64,000 nucleotides of DNA from Terrabacter sp. Root85 (GCF_001429185.1 NZ_LMIW01000008.1:1-64000), one strand, 5' to 3'. Counted from the stretch's first letter, positions 16,671-26,235 are shown. Notes: generated from the sequence alone by a model not told the origin. Made by a program: numbers and translations.

Positions 16671-19600
16671 GTGAGCGACAGCAACTTCGGCCCCCCGCCG
16701 GGCAACTTCAACGACGACGACTCGGGCTCGCCCCGACGCCCCGACGCGGCCACGCTGCCGCCCACCCGACGCCCGCTCGTCACGTCCCTCGTCGTGGCGG
16801 CCGCGCTGCTCGTGGTCATCGCCATCGCGGCGCAGTTCTGGACCGAGGTGCTGTGGTACCAGTCGGTCGGCTTCGCGGGGGTCTTCAGCACCCAGATCGT
16901 CACGAAGATCCTGCTGGGTCTCGTCGGTGGGCTGCTGACAGCGGCGATGGTGTGGTCGAGCATCCACTTCGCCTTCCGCAACCGTCCGATCTACGCCCCG
17001 TCGCCCGACACGCAGGCCATGGAGCACTACCGCCAGCTCGTCGAACCGATGCGTCGCACCGCGACGATCGCCGCACCGCTCGCGGTCGGCCTCTTCGCCG
17101 GTCTGTCGGCAGCGACGCAGTGGGACACCTTCCTGCTGTGGCGCAACGGCAGCCCGTTCGGCACCACCGACCCCGAGTTCGGCCTCGACATCGGCTTCTT
17201 CGTCTTCGACCTGCCGTGGATCAACTTCGTCGTCGCGTTCCTGACGATGATCCTCGTCATCGGCTTCATCACGGCCGCCTTCACGCACTACCTCTACGGG
17301 GGCATCGTCGCCGGCAACAAGATGCGCTCGACCCAGGCCGCCCGCGTGCACCTGTCGGTCATCGCGGCGGCCCTCGTGCTCGTGCGCGCCGTCGCCTTCT
17401 GGGTCGACCGCTACAACCTCGCGACCGCGCAGTCGACGAAGATCACCGGCATCCAGTACACCGAGTCGCACGCGATCATCCCGACGAAGGGCATCCTCGC
17501 GCTGGCCGCCGTCATGTGCGCGATCATGTTCCTCACGACGATCTGGACGCGCTCGTGGCGCCTGCCGCTCGTCGGCGTCGCCGTGCTGGCGGTCATCGTC
17601 GTCGCGGTCGGTGGCATCTACCCGGCCCTCGTGCAGTCGCTCAAGGTGCGTCCGTCGGAGAAGTCCCTCGAGGTCCCGTACATCCAGCGCAACATCAACG
17701 CGACCCGGGCGGCCTACGGCTTCAGTGCGATCAAGGTCGACTCGTACGACACGAAGACCGTCGCGGCGCCCGGCCAGCTGCGTGGCGACGCGGCCACCGT
17801 GCCGGGCATCCGACTCATCGACCCCAACGTCGTCGGCCCGACGTTCAAGCAGCTCGAGGCGAGCAAGGGCTACTACCAGTTCGCCGACGTGCTCGACGTC
17901 GACCGCTACCAGATCGAGGGCAAGTCGCAGGACACCGTCATCGCGGCCCGCGAGCTCGACCTCAGCGGCGTGCCCGACGGCCAGCGCAACTGGCTCAACG
18001 ACCACACCGTCTACACCCACGGCTACGGCGTCGTCGCGGCCAAGGGCAACACGCGGGAACCCGACGGTCGTCCGACCTTCATCGAGTCGCAGATCGGCAC
18101 CGAGGGTGCGCTCGGGAAGTACGAGCCGCGCATCTACTTCGGCGAGAACTCGCCCGAGTACTCCATCGTCGGCGGCAACAAGCAGGAGTTCGACTACCCG
18201 GACCCCCAGGGCACCGGGCAGATCAACTACACGTACGCCGGCGTGGGTGGCGTGCAGCTCGACGCCGTCCGGCGCCTCGCGTATGCCGTGAAGTACCGCG
18301 AGATCAACTTCCTCCTCTCCGACGCGGTGACCAACGACTCGCGCGTCCTCGACCACCGAACGCCGCGCGAGCGCGTGCAGCGGGTCGCGCCGTGGCTGAC
18401 GCTCGACGGCAACGCCTACCCCGCGGTCGTCGACGGTCGGGTCCAGTGGATCCTCGACGGCTACACGACGTCGGCGAACTACCCGTACTCCCAGACGACG
18501 ACGCTCGACACGGCGACCGAGGACGCCGTGACGAGCACCCGCAACTCGGTGCGTGCTGTGCAGGCCGGCCAGGTCAACTACGTCCGCAACTCCGTCAAGG
18601 CGACGGTGGACGCCTACGACGGCACGGTGACGCTCTACCAGTGGGACGAGCAGGACCCGGTGCTCAAGGCGTGGATGTCGATCTTCCCGGGCACGGTCAA
18701 GCCGCTCAGCGACATCAAGGGCTCGCTCATGGCGCACCTGCGCTACCCGGAGGACCTCTTCAAGGTGCAGCGCACGCTGCTGGAGAAGTACCACGACCAG
18801 GACGCAGCGTCGTTCTACGGCGGCCAGAACTTCTGGCGCGTGCCCGACGACCCGACGCAGCCCGCCGACAACCTGCTCCAGCCGCCGTACTACCTCTCGC
18901 TCGCGATGCCCGACCAGTCGAGCCCGGCGTTCTCGCTGACCTCGACCTTCATGCCGACCGGTGACCGCAACGTGCTCTCGGGCTTCCTCGCCGTGGACGG
19001 CGACGCGGGCAGCCAGGACGGCAAGAAGTCGTCGGCCTACGGCAAGATGCGCCTTCTCGAGACGACGGGTGGGTCGGTCAACGGCCCCGGTCAGGTCTAC
19101 AACGACATGCGGACCTCGACCGTCACCTCCAACGACGCGTCGCTCGGTCGCCAGCTGACCCTCGCGCAGTTCATCTCGACGACCTCGTCGACCGGGGCCA
19201 GCGTCATCTTCGGCAACCAGCTGACCCTGCCGGTCGGTGGGGGACTGCTCTACGTCCAGCCGATCTACGTCCAGGCCCGATCGAGCGGCTCGGGTACCTA
19301 CCCGCGCCTCTCGGCCGTGGCGGTCGCCTTCGGCGACAAGATCGCCTGGGCCGGCTCGCTCGATGCGGCTCTCAACGACCTCTTCGGTGGTTCGTCGGGT
19401 GCGCAGGCCGGTGACACCGGCACGACTCCGACTCCGACCCCGACTCCGACACCGACACCGGGCAGCACGGCGACGCCGACGCCGACGCCGTCGTCGACCG
19501 CGACGCCCGGGAGCCCGGACGCGGCGGCGCTGTCGAAGGCGCTCAAGGACGCCCAGGCGGCGTACGTCGAGGGCGAGGCTGCTCTCAAGCGGGGTGACTT

Positions 19601-19694
19601 CGCCGCCTACGGTCAGGCGCAGGCCAAGCTCAAGGAGGCCCTGACGCGCGCGGTCCAGGCCTCACCGCGGTCGGCGCCGACCGCGACACCCTGA
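16671..19694 (+). CDS. UPF0182 family large membrane protein
   Basis: The product is 1007 aa. Seven or so membrane helices occupy the first 340 residues, beginning with the family pattern FWTEVLWYQSVGF. A large extracytoplasmic domain follows (PYIQRNINATRAAYG, ENSPEYSIVG, LLLY-type segments), ending in a Pro-Thr repeat linker and an Ala/Lys-rich helical tail. The function of UPF0182 is unknown; the mycobacterial homologue is Rv3193c. The start is taken as GTG 16671, since earlier in-frame codons add unrelated sequence. A strong terminator follows at 19711. Confidence 0.92.
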   Translation: MSDSNFGPPPGNFNDDDSGSPRRPDAATLPPTRRPLVTSLVVAAALLVVIAIAAQFWTEVLWYQSVGFAGVFSTQIVTKILLGLVGGLLTAAMVWSSIHFAFRNRPIYAPSPDTQAMEHYRQLVEPMRRTATIAAPLAVGLFAGLSAATQWDTFLLWRNGSPFGTTDPEFGLDIGFFVFDLPWINFVVAFLTMILVIGFITAAFTHYLYGGIVAGNKMRSTQAARVHLSVIAAALVLVRAVAFWVDRYNLATAQSTKITGIQYTESHAIIPTKGILALAAVMCAIMFLTTIWTRSWRLPLVGVAVLAVIVVAVGGIYPALVQSLKVRPSEKSLEVPYIQRNINATRAAYGFSAIKVDSYDTKTVAAPGQLRGDAATVPGIRLIDPNVVGPTFKQLEASKGYYQFADVLDVDRYQIEGKSQDTVIAARELDLSGVPDGQRNWLNDHTVYTHGYGVVAAKGNTREPDGRPTFIESQIGTEGALGKYEPRIYFGENSPEYSIVGGNKQEFDYPDPQGTGQINYTYAGVGGVQLDAVRRLAYAVKYREINFLLSDAVTNDSRVLDHRTPRERVQRVAPWLTLDGNAYPAVVDGRVQWILDGYTTSANYPYSQTTTLDTATEDAVTSTRNSVRAVQAGQVNYVRNSVKATVDAYDGTVTLYQWDEQDPVLKAWMSIFPGTVKPLSDIKGSLMAHLRYPEDLFKVQRTLLEKYHDQDAASFYGGQNFWRVPDDPTQPADNLLQPPYYLSLAMPDQSSPAFSLTSTFMPTGDRNVLSGFLAVDGDAGSQDGKKSSAYGKMRLLETTGGSVNGPGQVYNDMRTSTVTSNDASLGRQLTLAQFISTTSSTGASVIFGNQLTLPVGGGLLYVQPIYVQARSSGSGTYPRLSAVAVAFGDKIAWAGSLDAALNDLFGGSSGAQAGDTGTTPTPTPTPTPTPGSTATPTPTPSSTATPGSPDAAALSKALKDAQAAYVEGEAALKRGDFAAYGQAQAKLKEALTRAVQASPRSAPTATP

Positions 19695-19710
19695 CCGACC
19701 GATCTCGATC

Positions 19711-19753
19711 ACGACCTGTGGCAGCACGTGAATCGCGTGCTGCCACAGGTCGT
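19711..19753. terminator. Strong hairpin terminator after the UPF0182 gene
   Basis: Perfect 18-bp arms (19711-19728 and 19736-19753) with the core CCTGTGGCAGCACG and a 7-nt loop lie 16 bp after the stop, followed by TCCGG. This isolates the large membrane-protein gene from the downstream tRNA transcription unit. Confidence 0.85.
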
Positions 19754-19797
19754 TCCGGCGTCGATCACGCTGGATCGGAGCACGACCGGGCCTCGAT

Positions 19798-19826
19798 TTG
19801 GTCCTGCGCGAGGTTTCGCGTAACGT
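19798..19826 (+). promoter_or_regulatory. Promoter of the initiator tRNA gene
   Basis: TTGGTC (19798-19803), 17 bp, then TAACGT (19821-19826). This is a good vegetative-sigma spacing, with the tRNA 5' end 13 bases downstream of the -10. Confidence 0.7.
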
Positions 19827-19838
19827 TGCTCTTGCCGA

Positions 19839-19912
19839 CGCGGGGTGGAGCAGCTCGGTAGCTCGCCGGGCTCATAACCCGGAGGTCGCAGGTTCAAATC
19901 CTGCCCCCGCTA
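19839..19912 (+). tRNA. Initiator tRNA-Met (CAT anticodon)
   Basis: A full cloverleaf folds over 74 nt. The acceptor arm CGCGGGG pairs with CCCCGC leaving a mismatched first position, the bacterial initiator hallmark. The anticodon stem ends in three G-C pairs (CCGGG-CTCATAA-CCCGG), also initiator-specific. The T arm is GCAGG-TTCAAAT-CCTGC. The anticodon CAT is at 19873-19875. The 3' CCA is not encoded. It has its own promoter upstream and terminator downstream, so it is an independent unit. Confidence 0.96.
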
Positions 19913-19930
19913 CTGATCGCGTCAGCGACA

Positions 19931-19962
19931 CGAAGGGCCCCAGAGAGATCTGGGGTCCTTCG
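19931..19962 (+). terminator. Terminator of the initiator tRNA
   Basis: The hairpin CGAAGGGCCCCAGA-GAGA-TCTGGGGTCCTTCG begins 18 bp after the tRNA and has a 14-bp stem with one G-T pair. Confidence 0.85.
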
Positions 19963-20056
19963 TCGTTCCCGGGCGGAGCCACTGGCGCGACGACGTCCCG
20001 TCGCGGCAGGCTGGGCCCGAGGCGCCGCGTCCGGTGGTGCACGCTGAGGGGGCACC

Positions 20057-20563
20057 GTGGTGGAGGAGACAGCCCGGGAGCGGGCCACGAGACTCATCGC
20101 CCGGGGCAACCCGGCTGGCCTGCTCTACGGCGCCATCATCACCGGCGCCGTCATGAGCGCGACCGCGAACCACGCACCGTCGACGGGGCGCGTCGTCGTC
20201 GCGGCGGTCTTCGTCCTCGTCGTCTACTGGCTCGCCGACGTCTACGTGCGGGCCTTCTCCGACCAGTTCATCCACGCCGGGTCGCCGTTGCCCCGGCGGA
20301 TGGCCGCCGCGGTGCGCCACGAGTCCCGGGTGCTCCTCGGGGGCGTGCCCGCCCTCGTCGTCGTGCTCGTCGCGACCCTGCTCGGCGCCGATACCGCCCT
20401 CGCGGTGAACCTCGCCCTGTGGCTCACCGTCGTCGAGCTGGGTGCGGTGGGCTACCTCGGGGCGCGCGCCGTCGGCTCGAGCCAGCGCACGGCCTTCCGG
20501 GAGTCGCTCGCTGCAGCGCTCCTGGGCGTCGTCATGGTCGCGGCCAAGACGTTCCTGCACTGA
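20057..20563 (+). CDS. Small integral membrane protein, function unknown
   Basis: The product is 168 aa from GTG 20057, or the adjacent GTG at 20060, behind GAGGGGG. Four hydrophobic segments are visible: GLLYGAIITGAVM, VVVAAVFVLVVYWLADVYV, LGGVPALVVVLVATLLG and AVNLALWLTVVELGAVGYLGA. A short amphipathic N-terminus and a basic loop HAGSPLPRRMAAAVRHESR are also present. I do not recognise a named family. It stands alone between the tRNA unit and the minus-strand DUF1990 gene. Confidence 0.75.
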   Translation: MVEETARERATRLIARGNPAGLLYGAIITGAVMSATANHAPSTGRVVVAAVFVLVVYWLADVYVRAFSDQFIHAGSPLPRRMAAAVRHESRVLLGGVPALVVVLVATLLGADTALAVNLALWLTVVELGAVGYLGARAVGSSQRTAFRESLAAALLGVVMVAAKTFLH

Positions 20564-20626
20564 GCTCCGCCACCGGTCGCCGGCACTCCGCCGGAACCCT
20601 CTGCGGAGCGCGACGCGCCGCGAGGT

Positions 20627-21187
20627 TCAGGACCCCTGGACCAACGACCCCAGGGACCTCAGGTAGCGGCCCGCGACGAGGCGCTGGGCCCGGCGCCCGA
20701 CGGGGCCGATGAGGCGCGCCAGGGCGCCGTCCGGGCGTGAGAACGCGCGCACCGTGAAGGTGACCGCGCCGTCTTCCCCGAGCGACACGACGAACGACTC
20801 CTCGCCCGCCTCCGGGTGTCCCGGGAGCGTGCCGTAGGCGAAACCGCGACGCCGCGGTCCCTCGACGACGTCGACGACGCGTACGGGGGCCCGGAGGGAC
20901 AGCGGCCCGGGGCCGAGGCGCAGGTCGGCGACGACGGCGGGCAGCACGAGGGGGCTGGAGGCGACCACGCGCACGCCGGCGCCGCGCTGGACGGCCCACC
21001 CGAGCAGCGCCTCCGTCGCACGGTCGAGGGCGTCCGGGCCGTGGCCGACGAGGGCGCGCCGTCGCAGGTGCCCGTAGCCCGCCGGGAGGGGGCCCTTGCG
21101 CAGGCTCGCGCCCACCTCGGGATAGGTCAGCGGCGCCAGCGCCAGCTCGGCGAGGCGGTCGCCCGCGAGGAGGAGGGGCCCGTTCAT
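20627..21187 (-). CDS. DUF1990 family protein
   Basis: The product is 186 aa from ATG 21187. Conserved DUF1990 features are LTYPEVGASLRKGPLPAGY near the N-terminus, RGFAYGTLPGHPEAGEESFVV and AVTFTVRAFSRPDGALARL. The family has a START-like helix-grip character and no assigned biochemical role. An earlier in-frame start at 21235 would add 16 residues of low similarity. It is divergent from the hen1-pnkp operon. Confidence 0.85.
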   Translation of the reverse strand: MNGPLLLAGDRLAELALAPLTYPEVGASLRKGPLPAGYGHLRRRALVGHGPDALDRATEALLGWAVQRGAGVRVVASSPLVLPAVVADLRLGPGPLSLRAPVRVVDVVEGPRRRGFAYGTLPGHPEAGEESFVVSLGEDGAVTFTVRAFSRPDGALARLIGPVGRRAQRLVAGRYLRSLGSLVQGS

Positions 21188-21291
21188 GCGCCCAGCATGC
21201 CCGATCGTCGCGGTCGTGCGGCGAGGACGGGTCATCCACAGGAGGTCCGCGCGTCGCCCGCCTCACCCCTCGTCGCGTGCACAATGAGCGC

Positions 21292-22758
21292 GTGCTGCTG
21301 ACCATCACGACGACGGCGACGGGGACCACGGTCGCGAGCGACCTCGGCTACCTGCTGCACAAGCACCCGGACCGTGTGCAGGCCTTCGAGCTGCCGGTCG
21401 GCACGGCACACGTCTTCTACCCCGAGTCGGACGAGCAGCGGTGCACCGCAGCGTTGCTGCTCGAGGTCGACCCCGTCGGCATCGTCCGGGGCAAACGCTT
21501 CGGCGGCGACGGCTTCGCGCTCGCCCAGTACGTCAACGACCGTCCGTATGCCGCGTCGTCGATGCTCGCGGTGGCGCTCGGCAAGGTGTGGGGCACGGCG
21601 CTCAAGGGACGGTGTCCGGCCCGACCGGACCTCGAGGGCGCCGCCCTCCCGCTCACCGTCGCCGTGCCGGCGCTGCCCTGCTCGGGTGGCGTGGACCTCG
21701 TCCGGCGGCTCTTCGCGCCCCTCGGCTGGCAGGTCCGGGCCGACGCCGTCGCGCTCGACCCCGAGGTGCCGCGGTGGGGCGACTCGCGCTACGCCGACGT
21801 GACGCTGACGGGCACCATGCCGCTCGCCGACGCCCTGAGCCACCTCTACGTGCTCCTGCCGGTGCTCGACGGCGCGAAGCACTACTGGGTCAGCACCGAC
21901 GAGGTCGACAAGCTCGTCCGGAACGCCGGCGCGTGGCTGGGCAGCCACCCGGAGCGCGACCTCGTCACCCGTCGCTACCTCAAGCACCAGCGCGTGTTCG
22001 TCGCGGAGGCCACCGAGCGCCTCGACGCGCTCGACGACGTCGCCGCCGAGTCGCTGCAGCCCGAGCCGACCACCGTCGGTGACGGTGTCGAGCCGGCGAC
22101 CCCGCTCGTCCGACTCCGGTCCGCCGCCGTCCTCGCCGCCCTGCGCGACACGGCCTCGCACCGCGTCGTCGACCTCGGCTGCGGCGAGGGCGCGCTGCTG
22201 CGCGAGATGCTGGCCGACCCCGCGTTCACCGAGGTCGTCGGCGTCGACGTCGCGGCCGGTGCCCTCGAGCGTGCCGAGCGCCGGCTGGCGCTGGAGCGGA
22301 TGCCCGACAGCGTCCGTGCGCGCCTGACGCTGCGCCAGTCGTCGGCCACCTACCGCGACCGCGCGCTCGAGGGCTTCGACGCCGTCGTCCTCATGGAGGT
22401 GGTCGAGCACCTCGACCCCGACCGGCTGCCGGCCCTCGAGCGCAGCGTCTTCGGCCACGCGCGCCCGATGGCGGTCGTCGTGACCACGCCGAACGCCGAG
22501 TTCAACGTGCGTTACGAGCGTCTCGAGGCCGGCGCGATGCGCCACCCCGACCACCGGTTCGAGTGGACCCGTGCCGAGTTCGGGCAGTGGGCCTCGGCCG
22601 TCGCCGAGACCCACGGGTATGCCGTCGAGCTGCGTCCTGTGGGCGAGGTCGACCCGGAGGTCGGGTCACCCACCCAGCTCGCCCTCTTCCGACGCGTGGA
22701 CCTCCGTCCGGACTCCGCGGCCGACGCCGGCCTGACGAGCGAAGGTGGTGCGGCATGA
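21292..22758 (+). CDS. hen1: Bacterial Hen1, 3'-terminal RNA ribose 2'-O-methyltransferase
   Basis: The product is 488 aa. The N-terminal half is the bacterial-Hen1 ligase-activating region (LLTITTTATG...DLGYLLHKHPDR). The C-terminal half is the methyltransferase, with an SAM loop VVDLGCGEGALL, the metal-binding MEVVEHLDPDRL, and TTPNAEFN followed by RHPDHRFEWTRAEF. Hen1 methylates the 2'-OH at a cleaved RNA end before Pnkp reseals it, giving repaired RNA that resists recleavage. GTG 21292 matches the conserved start; GTG 21277 is an alternative. The stop overlaps the pnkp ATG as ATGA. Confidence 0.93.
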   Translation: MLLTITTTATGTTVASDLGYLLHKHPDRVQAFELPVGTAHVFYPESDEQRCTAALLLEVDPVGIVRGKRFGGDGFALAQYVNDRPYAASSMLAVALGKVWGTALKGRCPARPDLEGAALPLTVAVPALPCSGGVDLVRRLFAPLGWQVRADAVALDPEVPRWGDSRYADVTLTGTMPLADALSHLYVLLPVLDGAKHYWVSTDEVDKLVRNAGAWLGSHPERDLVTRRYLKHQRVFVAEATERLDALDDVAAESLQPEPTTVGDGVEPATPLVRLRSAAVLAALRDTASHRVVDLGCGEGALLREMLADPAFTEVVGVDVAAGALERAERRLALERMPDSVRARLTLRQSSATYRDRALEGFDAVVLMEVVEHLDPDRLPALERSVFGHARPMAVVVTTPNAEFNVRYERLEAGAMRHPDHRFEWTRAEFGQWASAVAETHGYAVELRPVGEVDPEVGSPTQLALFRRVDLRPDSAADAGLTSEGGAA

Positions 22759-25331
22759 CGACGATCGCGATCCCGGAGCTCGCCCTCGTCGCCCTCGTCG
22801 GGGCGTCCGGGTCGGGCAAGTCGACGTTCGCGGCACAGCACTTCGGCCGCTTCGAGGTCATCTCGAGCGACTTCTGCCGTGGCCTCGTGTCCGACGACGA
22901 GAACGACCAGGCGGCCTCGAAGGACGCCTTCGACGTGCTCGCCTACATCGCCGGCAAGAGACTCGCCGCCGGACGGCTCACGGTCATCGACGCGACCAAC
23001 GTCTCGAAGGACGCTCGACGCCAGCTCGTCGAGCTCGCCAAGGCGCACGACGTGCTGCCCGTCGCCGTGGTCCTCGACGTGCCGGTGGCCGTCGCCGTCG
23101 AGCGCAACCGCGAGCGGCCCGACCGCGACTTCGGCGCCCACGTCGTCAGACGGCACCACGACCAGCTCCGTCGGTCACTCAAAGGCCTTGGGAGAGAAGG
23201 CTTCCGCAAGGTCCACGTGCTGAGCGGCGTCGACGAGATCGCCTCGGTCGAGGTGATCCGCGAGCGACTGCTCAACGACCGTCGCGACGAGCACGGCCCG
23301 TTCGACGTCATCGGCGACGTGCACGGCTGCCGGGTCGAGCTGGAGCAGCTGCTCGACCGGCTCGGCTACGCGATGGTCCGCGACGACGAGGGGCGAGCCG
23401 TCGACGCCAAGCACCCCGAGGGCCGCCGTGCCGTGTTCGTCGGCGACCTCGTCGACCGGGGTCCCGACACCCCGGGGGTGCTGCGCCTCGCCATGGGCAT
23501 GACGGCGGCGGGGCACGCCCTCGCGGTCCCGGGCAACCACGAGCACAAGCTCGTCCGCGCGCTCGACGGCGCCCGCGTCCAGGTGAGCCACGGGCTCGAG
23601 ACGACGCTCGCCCAGCTCGAGCAGGAGCCCGCCGAGTTCCGCACGGCCGTGCGCGACTGGTGCTACGGCCTGGTGTCGCACCTCGTGCTCGACGACGGCC
23701 GGCTCGTGGTCGCCCACGCGGGGCTCAAGGAGGCCTACCACGGACGGGCCTCGGGGCGGGTCCGGTCCTTCGCCCTCTACGGCGACACGACGGGGGAGAC
23801 CGACGAGTTCGGGCTGCCCGTGCGCTACCCGTGGGCGCGCGACTACCGCGGCCGGGCGATGGTCCTCTACGGCCACACGCCGACGCCCGACCCCGAGTGG
23901 GTCAACAACACGATGTGCCTCGACACCGGGTGCGCCTTCGGCGGTCACCTCACGGCACTGCGCTACCCGGAGAAGAAGGTCGTGCAGGTCGCCGCCGAGC
24001 AGGTCTGGTACGCGCCGTCCAAGCCGTTCCCGGTCGCCGGCGGGGGCACCGGAGCTGCGGACGACACCCGCGCCGGGCAGGCCCGTGGCGACGACGACCT
24101 CGACCTCACGGACGTCCTCGGGCGCCGCGTCGTCGAGACGGCCCACCACGGGCGCATCTCGATCCGCGGCGAGAACGCCGCCGGCGCGCTCGAGGTGATG
24201 AGCCGCTTCGCCGTGCACCCGCGCTGGCTCGGCTACCTGCCGCCGACCATGGCGCCGGTCGCGACGTCGCGGCGCCCCGACCTGCTCGAGCACCCCGACG
24301 AGGCCTTCGGCGCCTACGCCGAGGCCGGCGCGGGTGACGTCGTGTGCGAGGAGAAGCACATGGGCTCGCGAGCCGTCGTGCTCGTGTGCCGCGACGCCGC
24401 CACGGCAGCCCGGCGCTTCGGGGCCCGGTCGGGCGAGACCGGGGTCGTGCACACCCGCACGGGTCGGTCGTTCCTCGACGGCCCGCTCACCGAGTCCCTC
24501 CTCGCGCGGGTGCGGACGGACGTGGGGGAGGCCGGGCTCTGGGACGAGCTCGGGACCGACTGGCTCCTGCTCGACGCCGAGCTCCTGCCGTGGTCGCTCA
24601 AGGCCGAGGCGCTGCTGCGCGAGCAGTACGCCTCCGTCGGCGCGGCGGCACGCGCCGCGCTGCCCGCCGCCGTCGACGTGCTCGAGCGGGCTGCCGGCCG
24701 CGGTCTCGACGTCGCGGCCCTGCTCGGTCGCACCACGGCACGGCGGGCCAACGCCGAGGCGTTCACGGCGGCATACCGCCGGTACTGCTGGGACGTCGAT
24801 GGTCTCGAGGGCGTGCAGCTCGCGCCCTTCCAGCTGCTCGCGGGTGAGGGCAGCACGTGGCACGACCGCGGGCACCGGTGGCACCTCGACCGCATCGACC
24901 GCCTCGTCGACGCCGACCCGACGACATTCCGCACGACGCGCCGTCTCGTCGTCGACACCGCCGACCCGTCGTCGGTCGCGGCCGGGGTGCGGTGGTGGGA
25001 GGACCTCACCGCCTCGGGTGGCGAGGGCATGGTCGTCAAGCCGGCCGCCGGCCTGCTGCGCACCCGCGCCGGTCTCGTGCAGCCGGGCCTCAAGGTGCGC
25101 GGCCGGGAGTACCTCCGCATCATCTACGGACCCGACTACACGGTGCCGCACCACCTCGAACGGCTCCGGGAGCGCAACCTCGGGCACAAGCGGTCCCTCG
25201 CCCTGCGCGAGTACGCGCTCGGGCTCGAGTCCCTGGAGCGACTGGCCCGGGGCGAGCCGCTGTGGCGCGTCCACGAACCCGTCTTCGCCGTGCTCGCCCT
25301 CGAGTCGGAACCGGTCGACCCCCGACTCTGA
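22755..25331 (+). CDS. pnkp: Polynucleotide kinase-phosphatase Pnkp, RNA repair enzyme
   Basis: This 858-aa three-domain protein starts with a 5' kinase with P-loop GASGSGKST (16-24). Next is a metallophosphatase with DVIGDVHGC (Asp184, Asp188, His190), GDLVDRGPD and GNHEHK. A nucleotidyltransferase/ligase-like domain follows, with lysine 534 in EEKHMGSR and the later EGMVVKP motif. With Hen1 it heals and seals RNAs cut by ribotoxins. ATG 22755 overlaps the hen1 stop, and GAAGGTGG lies upstream. No toxin or antitoxin gene is adjacent, so the damage it repairs is probably imposed from elsewhere. Confidence 0.95.
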   Translation: MTTIAIPELALVALVGASGSGKSTFAAQHFGRFEVISSDFCRGLVSDDENDQAASKDAFDVLAYIAGKRLAAGRLTVIDATNVSKDARRQLVELAKAHDVLPVAVVLDVPVAVAVERNRERPDRDFGAHVVRRHHDQLRRSLKGLGREGFRKVHVLSGVDEIASVEVIRERLLNDRRDEHGPFDVIGDVHGCRVELEQLLDRLGYAMVRDDEGRAVDAKHPEGRRAVFVGDLVDRGPDTPGVLRLAMGMTAAGHALAVPGNHEHKLVRALDGARVQVSHGLETTLAQLEQEPAEFRTAVRDWCYGLVSHLVLDDGRLVVAHAGLKEAYHGRASGRVRSFALYGDTTGETDEFGLPVRYPWARDYRGRAMVLYGHTPTPDPEWVNNTMCLDTGCAFGGHLTALRYPEKKVVQVAAEQVWYAPSKPFPVAGGGTGAADDTRAGQARGDDDLDLTDVLGRRVVETAHHGRISIRGENAAGALEVMSRFAVHPRWLGYLPPTMAPVATSRRPDLLEHPDEAFGAYAEAGAGDVVCEEKHMGSRAVVLVCRDAATAARRFGARSGETGVVHTRTGRSFLDGPLTESLLARVRTDVGEAGLWDELGTDWLLLDAELLPWSLKAEALLREQYASVGAAARAALPAAVDVLERAAGRGLDVAALLGRTTARRANAEAFTAAYRRYCWDVDGLEGVQLAPFQLLAGEGSTWHDRGHRWHLDRIDRLVDADPTTFRTTRRLVVDTADPSSVAAGVRWWEDLTASGGEGMVVKPAAGLLRTRAGLVQPGLKVRGREYLRIIYGPDYTVPHHLERLRERNLGHKRSLALREYALGLESLERLARGEPLWRVHEPVFAVLALESEPVDPRL

Positions 25332-25406
25332 CGCATTCCCCCTGCCACGCCGGGCACACGTCTGGGACATCCGCTGTCTCGGGGTCCGGCATGCAGGAGG
25401 TGCGTC

Positions 25407-26115
25407 ATGACAGCGAGCACGCGTCAGACAGCCGTGCGTCGGCCGTCCCACCTCACTCGGGACAGCGGCCGGCCCGGGGTGCGCGCCCGGCTCTCCGCCG
25501 CGGCTGCGATGCTCGTGCTCATGCTCGGATCCGTGGTGCTGTCGGCGCAGTCGTCGGCCGCAGCCACGAGCTCGGGCCGCGCGATGTGGGTGTGGTCGTG
25601 GGCCGACGCGGGGTCCGTGGTCCAGCTGGCCCAGTCCCGTGGCGTCGGGACGCTCTTCGTGGGCGTGCCGCCCGACCTCGCGACGAGCCCGCCTCACCCT
25701 GCTCGACCGGCTCGTGGCCGCCAGTGGTGGCCGCCCCGTCGAGGCGGACATCCCCTTCTGGTTCGGCCAGGTCGAGGCCGGCAAGAAGTCGACCCTCGAC
25801 ACGGAGACGATGCGGCGCGTCTCGGCAGTGACGATCAGGGCCTACCGCAACACGGCCGCCGGCCCGGACGGCACCCTCGCCATCGCCGCCGCCGAGCTCA
25901 GGACCGCAGCGGCGCTCGGTAGGCCCGTCCGGATCGGCCAGGAGACGAACGACCTCGGGACCGACCCCACCGAGGTCAAGCAGACCTTCTACGGCCAGAC
26001 CCTGACTCGGATGAACGACCAGCTCGCCCAGGTCGACTCGGGCGCCGCGGCCTACGCGACGTACGCCGGCGTCGCGGTCCACGACGCGACGGGGTATGCC
26101 GCGATGGCGCCGTGA
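25407..26115 (+). pseudogene. Decayed secreted protein gene: frameshift and probable internal deletion
   Basis: An ATG at 25407 behind AGGAGG begins a signal peptide (LSAAAAMLVLMLGSVVLSAQSSAAA) and a mature start GRAMWVWSWADAGS. That frame becomes nonsense after FVGVPPDLATS near 25685. Sensible protein resumes one base out of phase (ARLTLLDRLVAASGG...IPFWFG...VTIRAYRNTA...IGQETNDLG...AVHDATGYAAMAP) and stops at 26115. The joined product would be about 235 aa. The abrupt jump suggests that a central, probably catalytic, section of a TIM-barrel-like secreted protein is missing. Family unnamed. A sequencing error could explain the frameshift but not the missing segment. Confidence 0.75.
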
Positions 26116-26235
26116 CGGCGGACAGCGCTGTGAGGGTGCGGTGACCAGGGACCGGACGCGGCGGCATACGCGAGCGGTCCACGTCGTTGTCCCGGTGACG
26201 TCGCCCGTCGGGCGGCCCGGGCAGCAGGAGGCACC

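Noticed and set aside
16269-18794. 841-codon minus-strand frame opposite UPF0182
   Set aside because: Antisense shadow rich in Arg, Asp and Val with no similarity to known proteins.
23175-25802. 875-codon minus-strand frame opposite pnkp
   Set aside because: It crosses the pnkp end, the intergenic gap and the pseudogene; no start signal and no domain.
25407-25922. Intact 171-aa secreted protein
   Set aside because: The second half of this frame is Arg/His/Gly nonsense, while the neighbouring frame continues a coherent protein, so a frameshifted pseudogene is the better reading.
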